A stretch of DNA of 64,000 nt from Hyphomicrobiales bacterium. Its GTDB lineage: Bacteria; Pseudomonadota; Alphaproteobacteria; Rhizobiales; Rhizobiaceae. Under the pieces are notes generated by a model, which was not told where the DNA came from, ran no database searches, and worked only from the letters and a program-made list of their open reading frames with translations. A program made the translations under genes and the position numbers. Positions within the stretch are counted from its first letter, which is position 1. Every line of letters starts with the position of its first letter. Shown in pieces: positions 8,328-16,785 of this stretch. The stretch lies in the NCBI GenBank assembly GCA_900472395.1, contig UCHV01000004.1:224855-288854 (forward strand), in the 5' to 3' direction.

Positions 8328-8597
8328 TCAGCGAAGCCGCATATGGATCGGTGCACGACCCGAGCGGGTGGTGATATGCAGGTGAATGCTGGCTTCCGGC
8401 TGGGTGTAACGCCAGGCGCGCGCCGCATGGGTCAGCAGCAGGCCGACCAGATCACGGGTCTTCTCGCGTGGGCGGTTCATTCCGAGACCGGCGATCCGCA
8501 TGGCGGCTTCGTGCAGCGGATGGAAGGACGGCCCGCGCACCGGGCTTTTCAACGTCGTCGGAAATTCACGTTCGATGTTGTTTTCGTTCACTGCCAT
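8328..8597 (-). CDS. small hypothetical protein (89 aa)
   Basis: An 89-residue basic, soluble protein starting MAVNENNIEREFPTTLKSP. The ATG at 8597 is supported by GAGGTCA upstream; a longer in-frame reading to 8696 has no ribosome site. It has several His and Arg residues and the segment RTRSGRAPIHMRLR-like tail. I do not recognise a family. It lies 108 bp downstream of the DacF-type carboxypeptidase in the same direction and ends at a hairpin, which supports it being a real gene. Confidence 0.6.
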   Translation of the reverse strand: MAVNENNIEREFPTTLKSPVRGPSFHPLHEAAMRIAGLGMNRPREKTRDLVGLLLTHAARAWRYTQPEASIHLHITTRSGRAPIHMRLR

Positions 8598-8705
8598 GGT
8601 TGACCTCGTACGCATTACAATTCGAGGGCTGAAACGGCGCCGGGAAAAAGAAACGCATCCCGACTGCTGCCGCCGGCGAACCGGCGACAGTGTCACCCAA
8701 TTGGT

Positions 8706-10205
8706 TTACTGGAGCGAAGCCCAGCACTTGATGCCCTTTTTCTTCAGGGCGTTACAGGCATTGACGGCCGTCTTCTGGTCGTCGAAACCGCCGAAGCGGG
8801 CCCGGAAAATCTGGCTGCCGTTGCTGTTGACGGCGACCGTAAAGGGCTTGGCGCCACGCAGTGCGCTGCCGCCCTTGTCCTTGGCGCTGGAAAGCAGGTC
8901 CATCGCCATGTCCTTGTTCGGAGACACGCCAATCTGCACGACCCATCCGGCGATCTGCTGCGCGGTGGCGGCCTGGCGATCGGAACGGGTGGAGGCGGTC
9001 GTGACCGAGTCGGTGACGACTGCAACCTTCTGCTGCTCGGGCTCCTTCAGGTAACCTGCGGCCGGTGCCAGACCGCGCGGAGGTACCGGGGCGTTGCTGG
9101 CGATGGCTGCGGAAACCGCATCGCGCGCACCCTGGGACTTCGGCTCTGCGGCATAAGCGTTTGCGGCAGGCACCTTCTCTTCATAACGGGCGCCTGGAAC
9201 AGGGCCTGCATTTGGCAGGTCCATGGATGCAAGCTGACGAACGTCGACAGACGGAGTGCTGGGCTTCGGGGCATCCGCAACGGGAAGCGAAGGAGCAGGG
9301 CCCGTCTGTGCGATCAGGTTGCTGTTGCCGCCGCGCGAAGCCTGCGGAAGATATGTGGCAACCAGCTTGCGCATCTGCGCGTCGCGGGCAGCGCTACCCT
9401 TGGCGCCGAGGATAACGGCAACGATGGAGCGGCCGTCCAGCTGCGCGGAGGTCGCAAGATTGCTGCCGGCAGCCTGTGTATAACCGGTCTTGATACCGTC
9501 AACACCCTTCACATTGCCGACGAGGCGGTTGTGATTGCCGATGACCTGCTTGCCGAAGGTGAAGCTGCGCGTATTGAAATAGCCGTAATACTGCGGAAAG
9601 TGCTGGCGAAGCGCGATGCCGAGGCGGGCCTGGTCACGGGCGGTCGTCATCTGCGCGGTGTTCGGCAAGCCGTGGGCGTTGCGATAGGTGGTGCGCGTCA
9701 TGCCGAGCGCACGTGCCTTGTTGGTCATCATCTGACCAAAACGTGCTTCGGAACCGCCGAGGAATTCACCCATGGCAGTCGACATGTCGTTGGCGGAGCG
9801 GGTGACCAGCGAAAGAATGGCCTGCTCGACGCTGATCGAGCCGCCGGCACGTACGCCGAGCTTGGATGGCGGTTCCTTGGCGGCATTGGCGGAAACAGTA
9901 ACCCGGTCGTTCAGCGAAATCTTTCCGGATTCGAGCGCTTCGAACGTCAGGTAAAGCGTCATCATCTTGGTGAGAGACGCGGGATAACGAAGGCCATCGG
10001 CGTCTTCGTTATAGAGTACCTTGCCGGTTTTCGCATCGACAACGATGCCGGCATATTTGGCAGCGAGCGCCGGACTGACGAAAATCGTCGAGGCTACGAT
10101 CGCCGCGACAAACCGACCAGCAACCCGAGCGGTTTTCGTTGCGCCATCCTTGGGGAGAGATGAACTGAAGAGGGTTTTCAACACGCCTGCACTCGCTACT
10201 TGCAA
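8706..10205 (-). CDS. D-alanyl-D-alanine carboxypeptidase (DacF/PBP5 type) with SPOR domain
   Basis: About 499 residues. An N-terminal hydrophobic signal (about 30-49, ending SPALAA) leads to a serine DD-peptidase domain with all three motifs intact: SLTK (Ser77, Lys80), SAN (137-139) and KTG (239-241). A Pro/Ala-rich linker (about 285-415) leads to a C-terminal SPOR domain (about 420-499, WVVQIGVSPNKDMAMDLL ... FRARFGGFDDQKTAVNAC), which binds denuded septal peptidoglycan. The enzyme trims the terminal D-Ala of pentapeptides in the periplasm. The start is uncertain: no ATG is present; TTG at 10205 or GTG at 10184 are the options. Confidence 0.92.
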   Translation of the reverse strand: MQVASAGVLKTLFSSSLPKDGATKTARVAGRFVAAIVASTIFVSPALAAKYAGIVVDAKTGKVLYNEDADGLRYPASLTKMMTLYLTFEALESGKISLNDRVTVSANAAKEPPSKLGVRAGGSISVEQAILSLVTRSANDMSTAMGEFLGGSEARFGQMMTNKARALGMTRTTYRNAHGLPNTAQMTTARDQARLGIALRQHFPQYYGYFNTRSFTFGKQVIGNHNRLVGNVKGVDGIKTGYTQAAGSNLATSAQLDGRSIVAVILGAKGSAARDAQMRKLVATYLPQASRGGNSNLIAQTGPAPSLPVADAPKPSTPSVDVRQLASMDLPNAGPVPGARYEEKVPAANAYAAEPKSQGARDAVSAAIASNAPVPPRGLAPAAGYLKEPEQQKVAVVTDSVTTASTRSDRQAATAQQIAGWVVQIGVSPNKDMAMDLLSSAKDKGGSALRGAKPFTVAVNSNGSQIFRARFGGFDDQKTAVNACNALKKKGIKCWASLQ

Positions 10206-10321
10206 CTCGATGGTAATGGGTCCGGTCGCGCCCCCGCAGCGTGCCGTTGCGGGTCACTTTAGGTCGGCAGCGTTACCAACTGGTTTATGATGAAGCTGTT
10301 CTTGCGGCGTTAGGTCGAATT

Positions 10322-11083
10322 TTAGCGGTTTTCGCCCGCTGTTTTGACCTTTACGACACGTTTCTGCACAAACCGGGAAATCGCGGCGTCAATATGTCGC
10401 CAGTCTCGCAAAAGAGCGGGGGAGAATCGATAGAGCACGGTCAGATCCTGGCCGGCGCGTATGTCCCTCTGGCAACCGGCGCTGTTGGCGGCCGGCGATT
10501 TGTGGGCCGCGGCCTCGGTGGGGCCCGGCATCATGCAGCGTACGGCGTAGGCGTCGTCGCGGCCGGAACCGGCGGTCAGGAGAACTTCGCCGCCGTAACC
10601 GCTGTCTGCCCGCAAATGGTGCGCGGTAAGGCCATATGGGCCCGGCAGGGCTTCGCCATCGAACAGTCGTGAATAGATCGGCTCGACGCGTCCCGACATG
10701 TCCCGTGACATGGTGCTTTGAGAAAGCTGCAGAAAGATCAGGGTGTCGGCGCTGTCCGAATTGTCGAATCGCTTTTTAAGGCGGCTGTCATAGCCCTGCA
10801 TTTCGGGCCATGTGAGATAAAGGTCGATGCGCTCGCTTTCGCCGCTACGGCGCTGTTCCGCAAAGCGGATCGTATTGGCAGGCAGCCGAAGTTCGTCCTG
10901 CCCTATGCGCACGGAAATTTCTTCGCGGCTGTCGGTGTGGCCGCCGAGTGCCAGTTTTGCGCCGATCCAGCTACCGCTCAGGCTGATCGCAAGTGTCGAT
11001 GCCGCAAGGAAGCCCAGCGCCGCGGTAATGGCGAACGCCATGCGATTGCTGATCAAGGGTTCCTGATAATCGTCCTGCGCCAT
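10322..11083 (-). CDS. hypothetical single-pass membrane protein
   Basis: 253 residues from the ATG at 11083, which has GAAGGCAGG upstream; the frame is open to 11182 but with weaker sites. One membrane helix is near the N-terminus (about 16-38, MAFAITAALGFLAASTLAISL), so most of the chain is probably periplasmic. It contains RIGQDELRLPANTIRFAEQRR and a later Cys-containing tail. I recognise it only as a conserved rhizobial hypothetical, and no catalytic motif is evident. Its stop codon lies about 120 bp from the Dac start, and a terminator lies just upstream of its start. Confidence 0.65.
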   Translation of the reverse strand: MAQDDYQEPLISNRMAFAITAALGFLAASTLAISLSGSWIGAKLALGGHTDSREEISVRIGQDELRLPANTIRFAEQRRSGESERIDLYLTWPEMQGYDSRLKKRFDNSDSADTLIFLQLSQSTMSRDMSGRVEPIYSRLFDGEALPGPYGLTAHHLRADSGYGGEVLLTAGSGRDDAYAVRCMMPGPTEAAAHKSPAANSAGCQRDIRAGQDLTVLYRFSPALLRDWRHIDAAISRFVQKRVVKVKTAGENR

Positions 11084-11144
11084 GCGACCTGCCTTCTGCA
11101 GGCTACTCATGTCATTTGAGGCTTGTGCGGAGCAGGGCTGAAAC

Positions 11145-11179
11145 GAAAAAATCCCGGCGCCACGTTTCCGTGGGCCGGG
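11145..11179 (-). terminator. rho-independent terminator of the cysteine protease gene
   Basis: On the minus strand CCCGGC (11179-11174) and CACG pair with CGTG and GCCGGG (11158-11153) around a GAAA loop, followed by ATTTTTT. It lies 28 bp after the stop codon of the gene at 11207. Confidence 0.8.
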
Positions 11180-11206
11180 CAAGTTTTAGTGAGGCTTGGA
11201 AACAGA

Positions 11207-11815
11207 TTACTGGCTGACACTGCCGACTGCGATGGCGCGGCCGTCCTGCAGTTTGACCCAGCGGCCGGGGTCTTCATTCGACTGGCGCTTCAGGTAGGTG
11301 TACTCGGTGTCGGACCACAACATGACTTTGTTGCGCATGTTGTCGAGAACGAAATCGCCACGGTCGGTGCGGACGGTCAGTACAGCATGGCCTTCGCCAT
11401 TCGGCTGCAGCACGACGGTGATGAGCAGCGCGGAAGCATCGAAGCCCTTCTGCATGAGCATCTTGCGCTTCAGCAGAACGAAGTCCTCGCAGTCGCCGGC
11501 GGTCTTCGGGTAGGCCCACTTTTCCTCGACGCCATAGATTTCCTGGTCGGTCATGGGGTGGATCGTGGTGTTGACGGTGTAATTGACGTCCAGCAGTGCG
11601 CGCCACTTGTCCTCGGTCAGGGCAATCGGGCCGCGGTCGCCATTGGTGCGAACACATTCGCTGCGGTAGATCTTGCAGAATTCGTAATGACCGATCGGCG
11701 GGTTGGCCTGACCGATAACCTTCATTTCGCCGCTGACTGCGAATGCGGACTGCGCCTGGAAAAGGGCTGTGAAGGTGGCGATGGCAGCGATCACCAGGGC
11801 TGTGCTTTTCGTCAT
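11207..11815 (-). CDS. transglutaminase-like cysteine protease (LapG / peptidase C93 family)
   Basis: 202 residues with a signal peptide (1-26, ending SAFA). The catalytic triad of bacterial transglutaminase-like proteases is visible: Cys109 in GDCEDF, His143 in GEGHAVLTV, and Asp158 in VLDNM. The Asp and Glu flanking the Cys match the calcium-binding residues of LapG. LapG cleaves surface adhesins in the periplasm and is held back by the c-di-GMP receptor LapD. Neither LapD nor a LapA-like adhesin is in the window, so the substrate is unknown. A single gene with its own terminator and a long AT-rich upstream region. Confidence 0.88.
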   Translation of the reverse strand: MTKSTALVIAAIATFTALFQAQSAFAVSGEMKVIGQANPPIGHYEFCKIYRSECVRTNGDRGPIALTEDKWRALLDVNYTVNTTIHPMTDQEIYGVEEKWAYPKTAGDCEDFVLLKRKMLMQKGFDASALLITVVLQPNGEGHAVLTVRTDRGDFVLDNMRNKVMLWSDTEYTYLKRQSNEDPGRWVKLQDGRAIAVGSVSQ

Positions 11816-12190
11816 TTTTCTTGTCTCCCCGTTGGTGAGGAGACAATCGCAGCAACCCTTTGATCCGAGGCAAAATACCGTCGTAAAAACAGATGCTTAT
11901 TTGAATTCAATACAGATAAAACATGCGCAAAATTCGAACTGAATTCGACGAAAATTCGAGACGTGTTTTCGCTAAATTTGGTTCAAATTGTAACGATCGG
12001 CCGGCGCAGTTCGACGTGGGGCTTCTTATGCTTCTGAAATCCCGTGCTTTTTTGATGTAAGCCGAAGGTGAGAAGTTGATTGGGCAGCGTGCGCCGACGC
12101 TTTGCCGAACGCATACTAAACGTCTCGTAAACCTTGTTGTTCGGGATGGTGCACTGTTGTTTCGGGCTGAAACAGCCGGATTTGCGCCTG

Positions 12191-12220
12191 AAAAAAATCG
12201 TCCCGAAACGAGATTTTTTT
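12191..12220. terminator. A/T-arm hairpin, possible bidirectional terminator
   Basis: AAAAAAATC (12191-12199) is the exact reverse complement of GATTTTTTT (12212-12220), with an inner TCGT/ACGA pairing across a single-base bulge. Both strands would have a T-run after the stem, as in a bidirectional terminator. It lies beyond the stronger PilZ terminator. Confidence 0.4.
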
Positions 12221-12274
12221 GATTCTTTCCCGATTTTTCTCGACCGGGCCGTTGTTGGAAGGGCGCGGCGGCAT

Positions 12275-12302
12275 GAAAAAGCCGGCGGTTTGAGCCGCCG
12301 GC
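12275..12302 (-). terminator. terminator of the PilZ gene
   Basis: GCCGGCGG (12281-12288) pairs with CCGCCGGC (12295-12302) with a short loop, and the minus strand continues TTTTT. It lies 40 bp after the PilZ stop codon. Confidence 0.85.
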
Positions 12303-12341
12303 GAGGTCGCTTTCAAGATTTTGAAGGGAGCCTGTTTGCTC

Positions 12342-12953
12342 CTAGAGGAATGCGCGAAGCGATTCCCGAGACTGAACGGTGGCGAATTCGATGGCCACAC
12401 CTTCGATGAAGTGGCGCACGATGCGGCCTCGCATGTTGCCGAGCATGACCGGCGTACCGAGCGCCGGGCGAATCTCGATGTCGATAGCGGCGCCGGACAG
12501 TGACAGATCGACAATCTTGCACGGATACTTCCGCCCGTCGTCCAGAACGATTTCCGTGCGGGTGATGCGTGGCGTCAGGCGGTCGTGGCGACGATCTTCC
12601 GGAAGGCCCAGTTCGTGTTTGTTGGCAAGCCAGGTCAGCTGGGCAGCAAGTTTTTCACGCTTGCGATCAGTGGCGTTGATCGACATCGAAAACCCGTCGG
12701 CTGTAATGCCGATGACATATCCTTCGATACGGCCGAGATTTTCGATATAGGCGATGACCCGCTCATTGGCGGAGGGGCGCGCTTCGCACGCAAAGACGAC
12801 GTCCCCCGGGGACATTTCCACTGCGGTGCATTGAAATTCTTCGTGGCTCTCTAGCATCAGGCGGCCGCTCATGCCCACGGCCACCCGCTGGAACACCCGT
12901 TCCTGCGTGCCCTGTGGAGGCGTTGACGGTTGAGCTGGCTGGAAAGAGTACAT
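12342..12953 (-). CDS. PilZ domain protein (probable tandem PilZ)
   Basis: 203 residues, soluble. The C-terminal PilZ domain (about 110-200) has the RRHDRLTPR motif and DLSLSGAAIDI, equivalent to the RxxxR and (D/N)xSxxG c-di-GMP-binding motifs. An N-terminal half (about 22-100) has a similar beta-barrel pattern, QRVAVGMSGRLM ... VEMSPGDVVFAC, and is probably a second degenerate PilZ domain. Such proteins read c-di-GMP and often alter motility or polysaccharide output. The ATG at 12953 has GAGAGAAC upstream; the frame extends to 12986 without a better start. It is a single gene. Binding is inferred from motifs. Confidence 0.85.
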   Translation of the reverse strand: MYSFQPAQPSTPPQGTQERVFQRVAVGMSGRLMLESHEEFQCTAVEMSPGDVVFACEARPSANERVIAYIENLGRIEGYVIGITADGFSMSINATDRKREKLAAQLTWLANKHELGLPEDRRHDRLTPRITRTEIVLDDGRKYPCKIVDLSLSGAAIDIEIRPALGTPVMLGNMRGRIVRHFIEGVAIEFATVQSRESLRAFL

Positions 12954-13131
12954 GTTCGTTCTCTCGAGTCGCGGTGGCTCGCGCATCGTCCGTTCGGAAC
13001 CTCGAGAAAAAGGCTCTCATCAAGTACGATGCGCAGATTCTAAAATGTTACAGCGTCTGTTATGCGCCATATGACGAAGGACGCTGTAATCGATATCTCA
13101 TCGCGGTTAATAGAACGTTCTGATTGGCCTG

Positions 13132-13725
13132 TCAGCTTCTTCCCGACATGCCGTCCTCTACTATTTCGGCAGAGAGAAGACGGCGCATGAAACGGGAAAA
13201 CCGCGTGCCTTCGGGCAGATCTTGAGGGTTATCCTCTCCAATACTGCGGGTCTCGCCGGCATGAAGGCATGAAATAGTTTCAAGCAGGCCGCTGCGCGGC
13301 TGTCGCGGCAGGATGGCGCCGATGATCCGATCGGGTTCGGAATCACCCGAGCGCATCGGTAGCAGCATCAGCTGGTAGTCATGGACGCTTTCCGTCGCAA
13401 TTCCGGTAACGTCGGTCACCATTGCACGGCCGCGCGCAAGAACGGCCTGAACGCCAAGATTGGCATGGCGACGCTGCGAGCGATGCCACAGGCAGGCAAA
13501 TGGCCGGCCACGCAATTCGTGACCGAATATCGCGCAAAGGCGGGTTCCAGCCAGCCGGAAGGAAAGGGTGCCGGCGTCGTTCTGGCCGAGAATGAAAAGG
13601 TCGGGCAGGAGATGACGCACCCGCGCGGGATCGAACTCCCGCTGCAGCGGCAGCTTGCCGTCTCGTTTCAGTTCCAGCCAGTAGCTGAACAATTCGTTTC
13701 CTGCTTCAGTCTGCATCGTATCCAT
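13132..13725 (-). CDS. PAS domain-containing protein (PAS_5 type)
   Basis: 197 residues if the ATG at 13725 is used; ATGs at 13734 and 13714-13716 are alternatives and none has a strong ribosome site. The core LFSYWLELKRDGKLPLQREFDPARVRHLLPDLFIL ... SFRLAGTRLCAIFGHELRGRPF is the signature of a common alphaproteobacterial PAS family of about 170-200 residues without an output domain. Several members affect motility or stress responses. The reading frame stays open upstream for 700 bp, but this overlaps the rhomboid gene on the other strand and is a codon-bias artefact. The ligand is unknown. Confidence 0.8.
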   Translation of the reverse strand: MDTMQTEAGNELFSYWLELKRDGKLPLQREFDPARVRHLLPDLFILGQNDAGTLSFRLAGTRLCAIFGHELRGRPFACLWHRSQRRHANLGVQAVLARGRAMVTDVTGIATESVHDYQLMLLPMRSGDSEPDRIIGAILPRQPRSGLLETISCLHAGETRSIGEDNPQDLPEGTRFSRFMRRLLSAEIVEDGMSGRS

Positions 13726-13878
13726 TTGTCGCATTTCGGTACAAGATTCATTCTTCCCCGGACCCTTGCGGTTACCGTAGCGAAAACCATGCCAACTCTG
13801 CTCCTCGATGGTTTGCGTACCGCTTCCGTTCGCCAGTCCGGTCATGTAAGTCTGGATGCGACAATGAGCAGGTGATTG

Positions 13879-14634
13879 ATGAGCGACAGACCGGACATGC
13901 CAGGCCAGTCGGCGGCGGATGAAAATCTGCGAGACGACAGGCCTGAATACGAACACGAGGACCGGCAGCCGGTCTTCAATCTGCCGGGTATCCTTACCGC
14001 CACGGTACTGGTGCTGACCGGCATCTATCTCGCCGATGCCTATCTTCTGTCGGATGTCTGGCGCGAATGGCTGCTGGTCCATTTCGCATTCACGCCGTTG
14101 CGTTACGTCTATCCGTTGTCGGAACAGGCCTATGAATGGCTGTGGACACCTGTCACCTATTCGCTGATGCACGGCAGCATGCAGCATCTGCTGTTCAACG
14201 GGCTCTGGCTGATTGCTTTCGGCGCGCCGGTGGTGCGGCGTATCGGTGCGGCGCGTTACGTGGCGTTCTGGGTTCTCTCTGCCGCAGCGGCTGCCTTTTT
14301 CCACGCTGCCCTCAATTGGGGCGAGCCGACGGTCTTGATCGGTGCGTCGGGTGTTATTTCTGCACTGATGGCCGCCGCCTGCCGTTTCGCGTTTCCGCGC
14401 CATGGCGGGTATGATCGCAACTACGGCCATCTTTATCCGCGGCAAACCATCGTCGGCTCGCTTGGCAACCGAACGGTCGCGGTGTTCGTGGCCTTATGGT
14501 TCGCCGGCAATATATTCATCGCCATCGGGATGCCGCTGATTGACGCCGGCTCCGATACCATCGCCTGGGACGCACATATCGGCGGTTTCCTGTTCGGATA
14601 TTTCCTGTTCGGCTGGTTTGATCGGGTGCGCTGA
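13879..14634 (+). CDS. rhomboid family intramembrane serine protease
   Basis: 251 residues with six membrane segments. The catalytic serine is in GASGVISAL (about residue 158), and the catalytic His is in the last membrane helix (WDAHIGGFLFG). The HGSMQHLLFNGLWLIAFG segment supplies the conserved HxxxN motif. Rhomboids cut single-pass membrane proteins within the bilayer. The N-terminal 35 residues are acidic and cytoplasmic. ATG at 13879 was chosen with AGCAGGTG upstream over the TTG just before it. Divergent from the PAS gene and 137 bp before a CBS gene. Confidence 0.92.
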   Translation: MSDRPDMPGQSAADENLRDDRPEYEHEDRQPVFNLPGILTATVLVLTGIYLADAYLLSDVWREWLLVHFAFTPLRYVYPLSEQAYEWLWTPVTYSLMHGSMQHLLFNGLWLIAFGAPVVRRIGAARYVAFWVLSAAAAAFFHAALNWGEPTVLIGASGVISALMAAACRFAFPRHGGYDRNYGHLYPRQTIVGSLGNRTVAVFVALWFAGNIFIAIGMPLIDAGSDTIAWDAHIGGFLFGYFLFGWFDRVR

Positions 14635-14771
14635 GCGCCATTGGTTTGCAAAATGTTGCATTTGCCCTTTCGAAGGGGCACCATCCCTATGGTTGCACCG
14701 CCGGCCGGGGAGGGCTTTTGGCGCTGCAACAGTGAGCGGAAACGCCATGTGAAACAGGTGAGGAGAAAACC

Positions 14772-15206
14772 ATGCCCCAAACCGTGAAAAGCATGCTGGA
14801 TGCCAAAGGCCGCAATGTCGTTTCGGTCGGTCGCGAGCAGACCCTGAGCGAAGTCGCAGGCATCCTCAATGAAAAGCAGATCGGTGCCGTGGTGGTGACC
14901 AGTGTCGAAGGCCGTATCGCCGGCATCTTTACGGAGCGCGATCTGGTTCGTGCCATAGCCCGCGAAGGCGCGGCGGTTTTGCAGAAACCGGTATCGTTGT
15001 CGATGACCACAACCGTCACCCATTGTCGCGAGGACAATACGGACGACGAACTGATGGAAATGATGACTGCCGGTCGTTTTCGCCATGTGCCGGTAGAAGG
15101 TAACGGTACGCTTGTCGGGATCATCTCGATCGGCGACGTGGTGAAGTCGCGCATTAGCGAAATCGAGCACGAGGCCGAACAGATCAAGGCCTATATCGCG
15201 GGCTGA
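14772..15206 (+). CDS. CBS domain-containing protein
   Basis: 144 residues formed by a pair of CBS domains (about 8-65 and 73-135), with VSVGREQTLSEVAGILNEKQIGAVVVTSVEGRIAGIFTERDLVRAIA as the first and RHVPVEGNGTLVGIISIGDVVKSRI in the second. Stand-alone CBS pairs bind adenosine nucleotides and modulate other proteins. The ATG at 14772 has GAGGAGA upstream. Partners are not evident. Confidence 0.92.
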   Translation: MPQTVKSMLDAKGRNVVSVGREQTLSEVAGILNEKQIGAVVVTSVEGRIAGIFTERDLVRAIAREGAAVLQKPVSLSMTTTVTHCREDNTDDELMEMMTAGRFRHVPVEGNGTLVGIISIGDVVKSRISEIEHEAEQIKAYIAG

Positions 15207-15216
15207 CCTTCGGTCG

Positions 15217-16188
15217 TTACCGGGCACAGATCTCCTGCATGCGCTTCAGCGCTCCGATCTGCGCCTTGGTTTCCTCGTAGCCGCGCCGGATGGCTTCACC
15301 GGCGCGGTGAAATTCGGAAAGGCCGATATCGCTGAGGCGGGGATGCAAGGCCAGATCCGGCGGATCACCCGCCAGGCGCGCGCGCGAAATGCGTTCCTGG
15401 ATGATGTTGAAGGCCTGCACCATCGTGCCGGTCATGCTGATACGGCTGGCGGCGCGACCGCTGGCATCGTCCATGCGCTGACGCTGTTCGATTTCCTGGA
15501 CGCTGGCATTGTGGCGCACCACGGCGGCGCGGCCAAAGATGTCGTAGTTGAGATTGACGCCGACCACGAGCGGCTGTTCGTAGGCGCGACAGACCGATGT
15601 CGGCACCGGATTGACGAGCGCGCCATCAACCAGGGTGCGATTGTTACATTTGACCGGCTCGAAAATGCCGGGCAGGGCGTAGGAGGCACGCAGACCCGTG
15701 ATCAGCGAGCCGCTGGCGATCCAGACTTCGTGCCCGCTCTGCAGTTCAGTGGCAACGGCGACGAATGGGCGGCTCAGGTCCTCGATCGCAATGCCTTCCA
15801 TATGCTCCTGCATGCGCTTGGTCAGCCGCATGCCGCCGAACAGGCCGCCGCCGCCGATGGTCAGATCCAGCAGGCCGGCGATGCGGCGCATGGTCAAGGA
15901 GCGCGCGAAACTTTCGAGTTCGTCCAGCTTGCCGGCCAGATAACAGCCGCCGACCAGCGCGCCGATCGATGTGCCGGCGATCATTCCGACTTCGATGCCT
16001 TCCTCGTCGAGCGCACGCAAAACGCCGATATGCGCCCAGCCACGAGCCGCGCCGCCACCGAGGGCAAGCGCGATCTTGACTTTACGAGGTTGCTCGGGAG
16101 GTCTGGGCGGCGCATCGAGAACAGCTGCGCCTCCGGTATCGGATGCTGGTGCGGGGCGCGGTTCGTTTCTGTTCCAAGTCCAGTTCAT
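15217..16188 (-). CDS. patatin-like phospholipase family protein
   Basis: 323 residues. The oxyanion hole motif GGGAARG and nucleophile GTSIG (Ser in about the first third) are present, as is the catalytic Asp in DGALVNPVP. These are the patatin Ser-Asp dyad elements of lipid acyl hydrolases. About 38 Pro-rich residues precede the domain. There is no signal peptide, so it acts in the cytoplasm or on the inner membrane face, as in the RssA type. ATG at 16188 was chosen because GGAGGAGA lies upstream; the frame is open to 16221. Convergent with the CBS gene. Substrate unknown. Confidence 0.9.
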   Translation of the reverse strand: MNWTWNRNEPRPAPASDTGGAAVLDAPPRPPEQPRKVKIALALGGGAARGWAHIGVLRALDEEGIEVGMIAGTSIGALVGGCYLAGKLDELESFARSLTMRRIAGLLDLTIGGGGLFGGMRLTKRMQEHMEGIAIEDLSRPFVAVATELQSGHEVWIASGSLITGLRASYALPGIFEPVKCNNRTLVDGALVNPVPTSVCRAYEQPLVVGVNLNYDIFGRAAVVRHNASVQEIEQRQRMDDASGRAASRISMTGTMVQAFNIIQERISRARLAGDPPDLALHPRLSDIGLSEFHRAGEAIRRGYEETKAQIGALKRMQEICAR

Positions 16189-16312
16189 GTCTGCCGCGTC
16201 TCCTCCACGCCGGATCATCAACCCAGATAATCATTACGCTCCCGAATGGGTTTCGAAAGTATTGATCATCGGCAAATGTGACAGGAAACGGCACGGAAGG
16301 GAATTCCGTTCC

Positions 16313-16762
16313 TTAGCTCGCGTACACGGAATCGGGATCGAAGTGGCGCGTGTCGTCGGCAATCTCGACAACCGCCTTGCCGTCGCTTTCCTTTACCGTG
16401 CGGTAGAAGCAAGAGCGGCGGCCCGTATGGCAGCTGGCATCATGGCCGGCAACACGCACCTTCAGCCAGATGGCATCCTGATCGCAATCGGTGCGAAGTT
16501 CCTCGACAGCCTGCAGATTGCCGGAGGTTTCGCCCTTCTTCCAGATTTTTTCCCGCGAACGGCTGTAATAATGGGCAATGCCGGTCTCGATCGTCAGCGC
16601 CAGCGCTTCGGCATTCATATGCGCGACCATCAGCAACTCGCCATCGCGTATGTCGGTGACGACGGCCGTGACGAGGCCATGGGCGTCGAAGCGAGGCGTG
16701 AAATCGCCGTCCGCTTCGAGGGCATGCTTGTCGGCGGACGGTGCGGCAAATGTCAGTGTCAT
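16313..16762 (-). CDS. hisI: phosphoribosyl-AMP cyclohydrolase
   Basis: 149 residues. It carries out the third step of histidine synthesis, opening the adenine ring of phosphoribosyl-AMP. The Mg2+ and Zn2+ site motifs are present: CDQDAIW and CHTGRRSCF, along with [10 protein letters not shown] and [18 protein letters not shown]. It is the monofunctional HisI form with no HisE domain, usual in alphaproteobacteria. The ATG at 16762 has GCAGGTA upstream. It lies 23 bp after folE in the same direction, so the two are probably co-transcribed. Confidence 0.95.
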   Translation of the reverse strand: MTLTFAAPSADKHALEADGDFTPRFDAHGLVTAVVTDIRDGELLMVAHMNAEALALTIETGIAHYYSRSREKIWKKGETSGNLQAVEELRTDCDQDAIWLKVRVAGHDASCHTGRRSCFYRTVKESDGKAVVEIADDTRHFDPDSVYAS

Positions 16763-16785
16763 GATATACCTGCGGATCGGCAGCT

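Larger units (their letters stand above)
11816..12341. promoter_or_regulatory. 526-bp intergenic region with repeated motifs
   Basis: No convincing gene. The part nearest the protease gene is AT-rich and probably carries its promoter. It contains a perfect palindrome TTGAATTCAA (11901-11910) and three copies of AATTCGA at 11931, 11942 and 11953, exactly 11 bp apart. The middle holds an A/T hairpin (12191-12220), and the right end holds the terminator of the PilZ gene. Nothing else was recognised. Confidence 0.5.

Noticed and set aside
12134..12409. A 91-codon plus-strand ORF in the 526-bp intergenic region
   Set aside because: It runs through the PilZ terminator and into the PilZ gene on the other strand, and has no ribosome site.
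13132..14445. A 437-codon frame joining the PAS gene with sequence antisense to the rhomboid
   Set aside because: Only the last 197 codons look like a protein family; the rest overlaps a well-supported rhomboid gene on the other strand.
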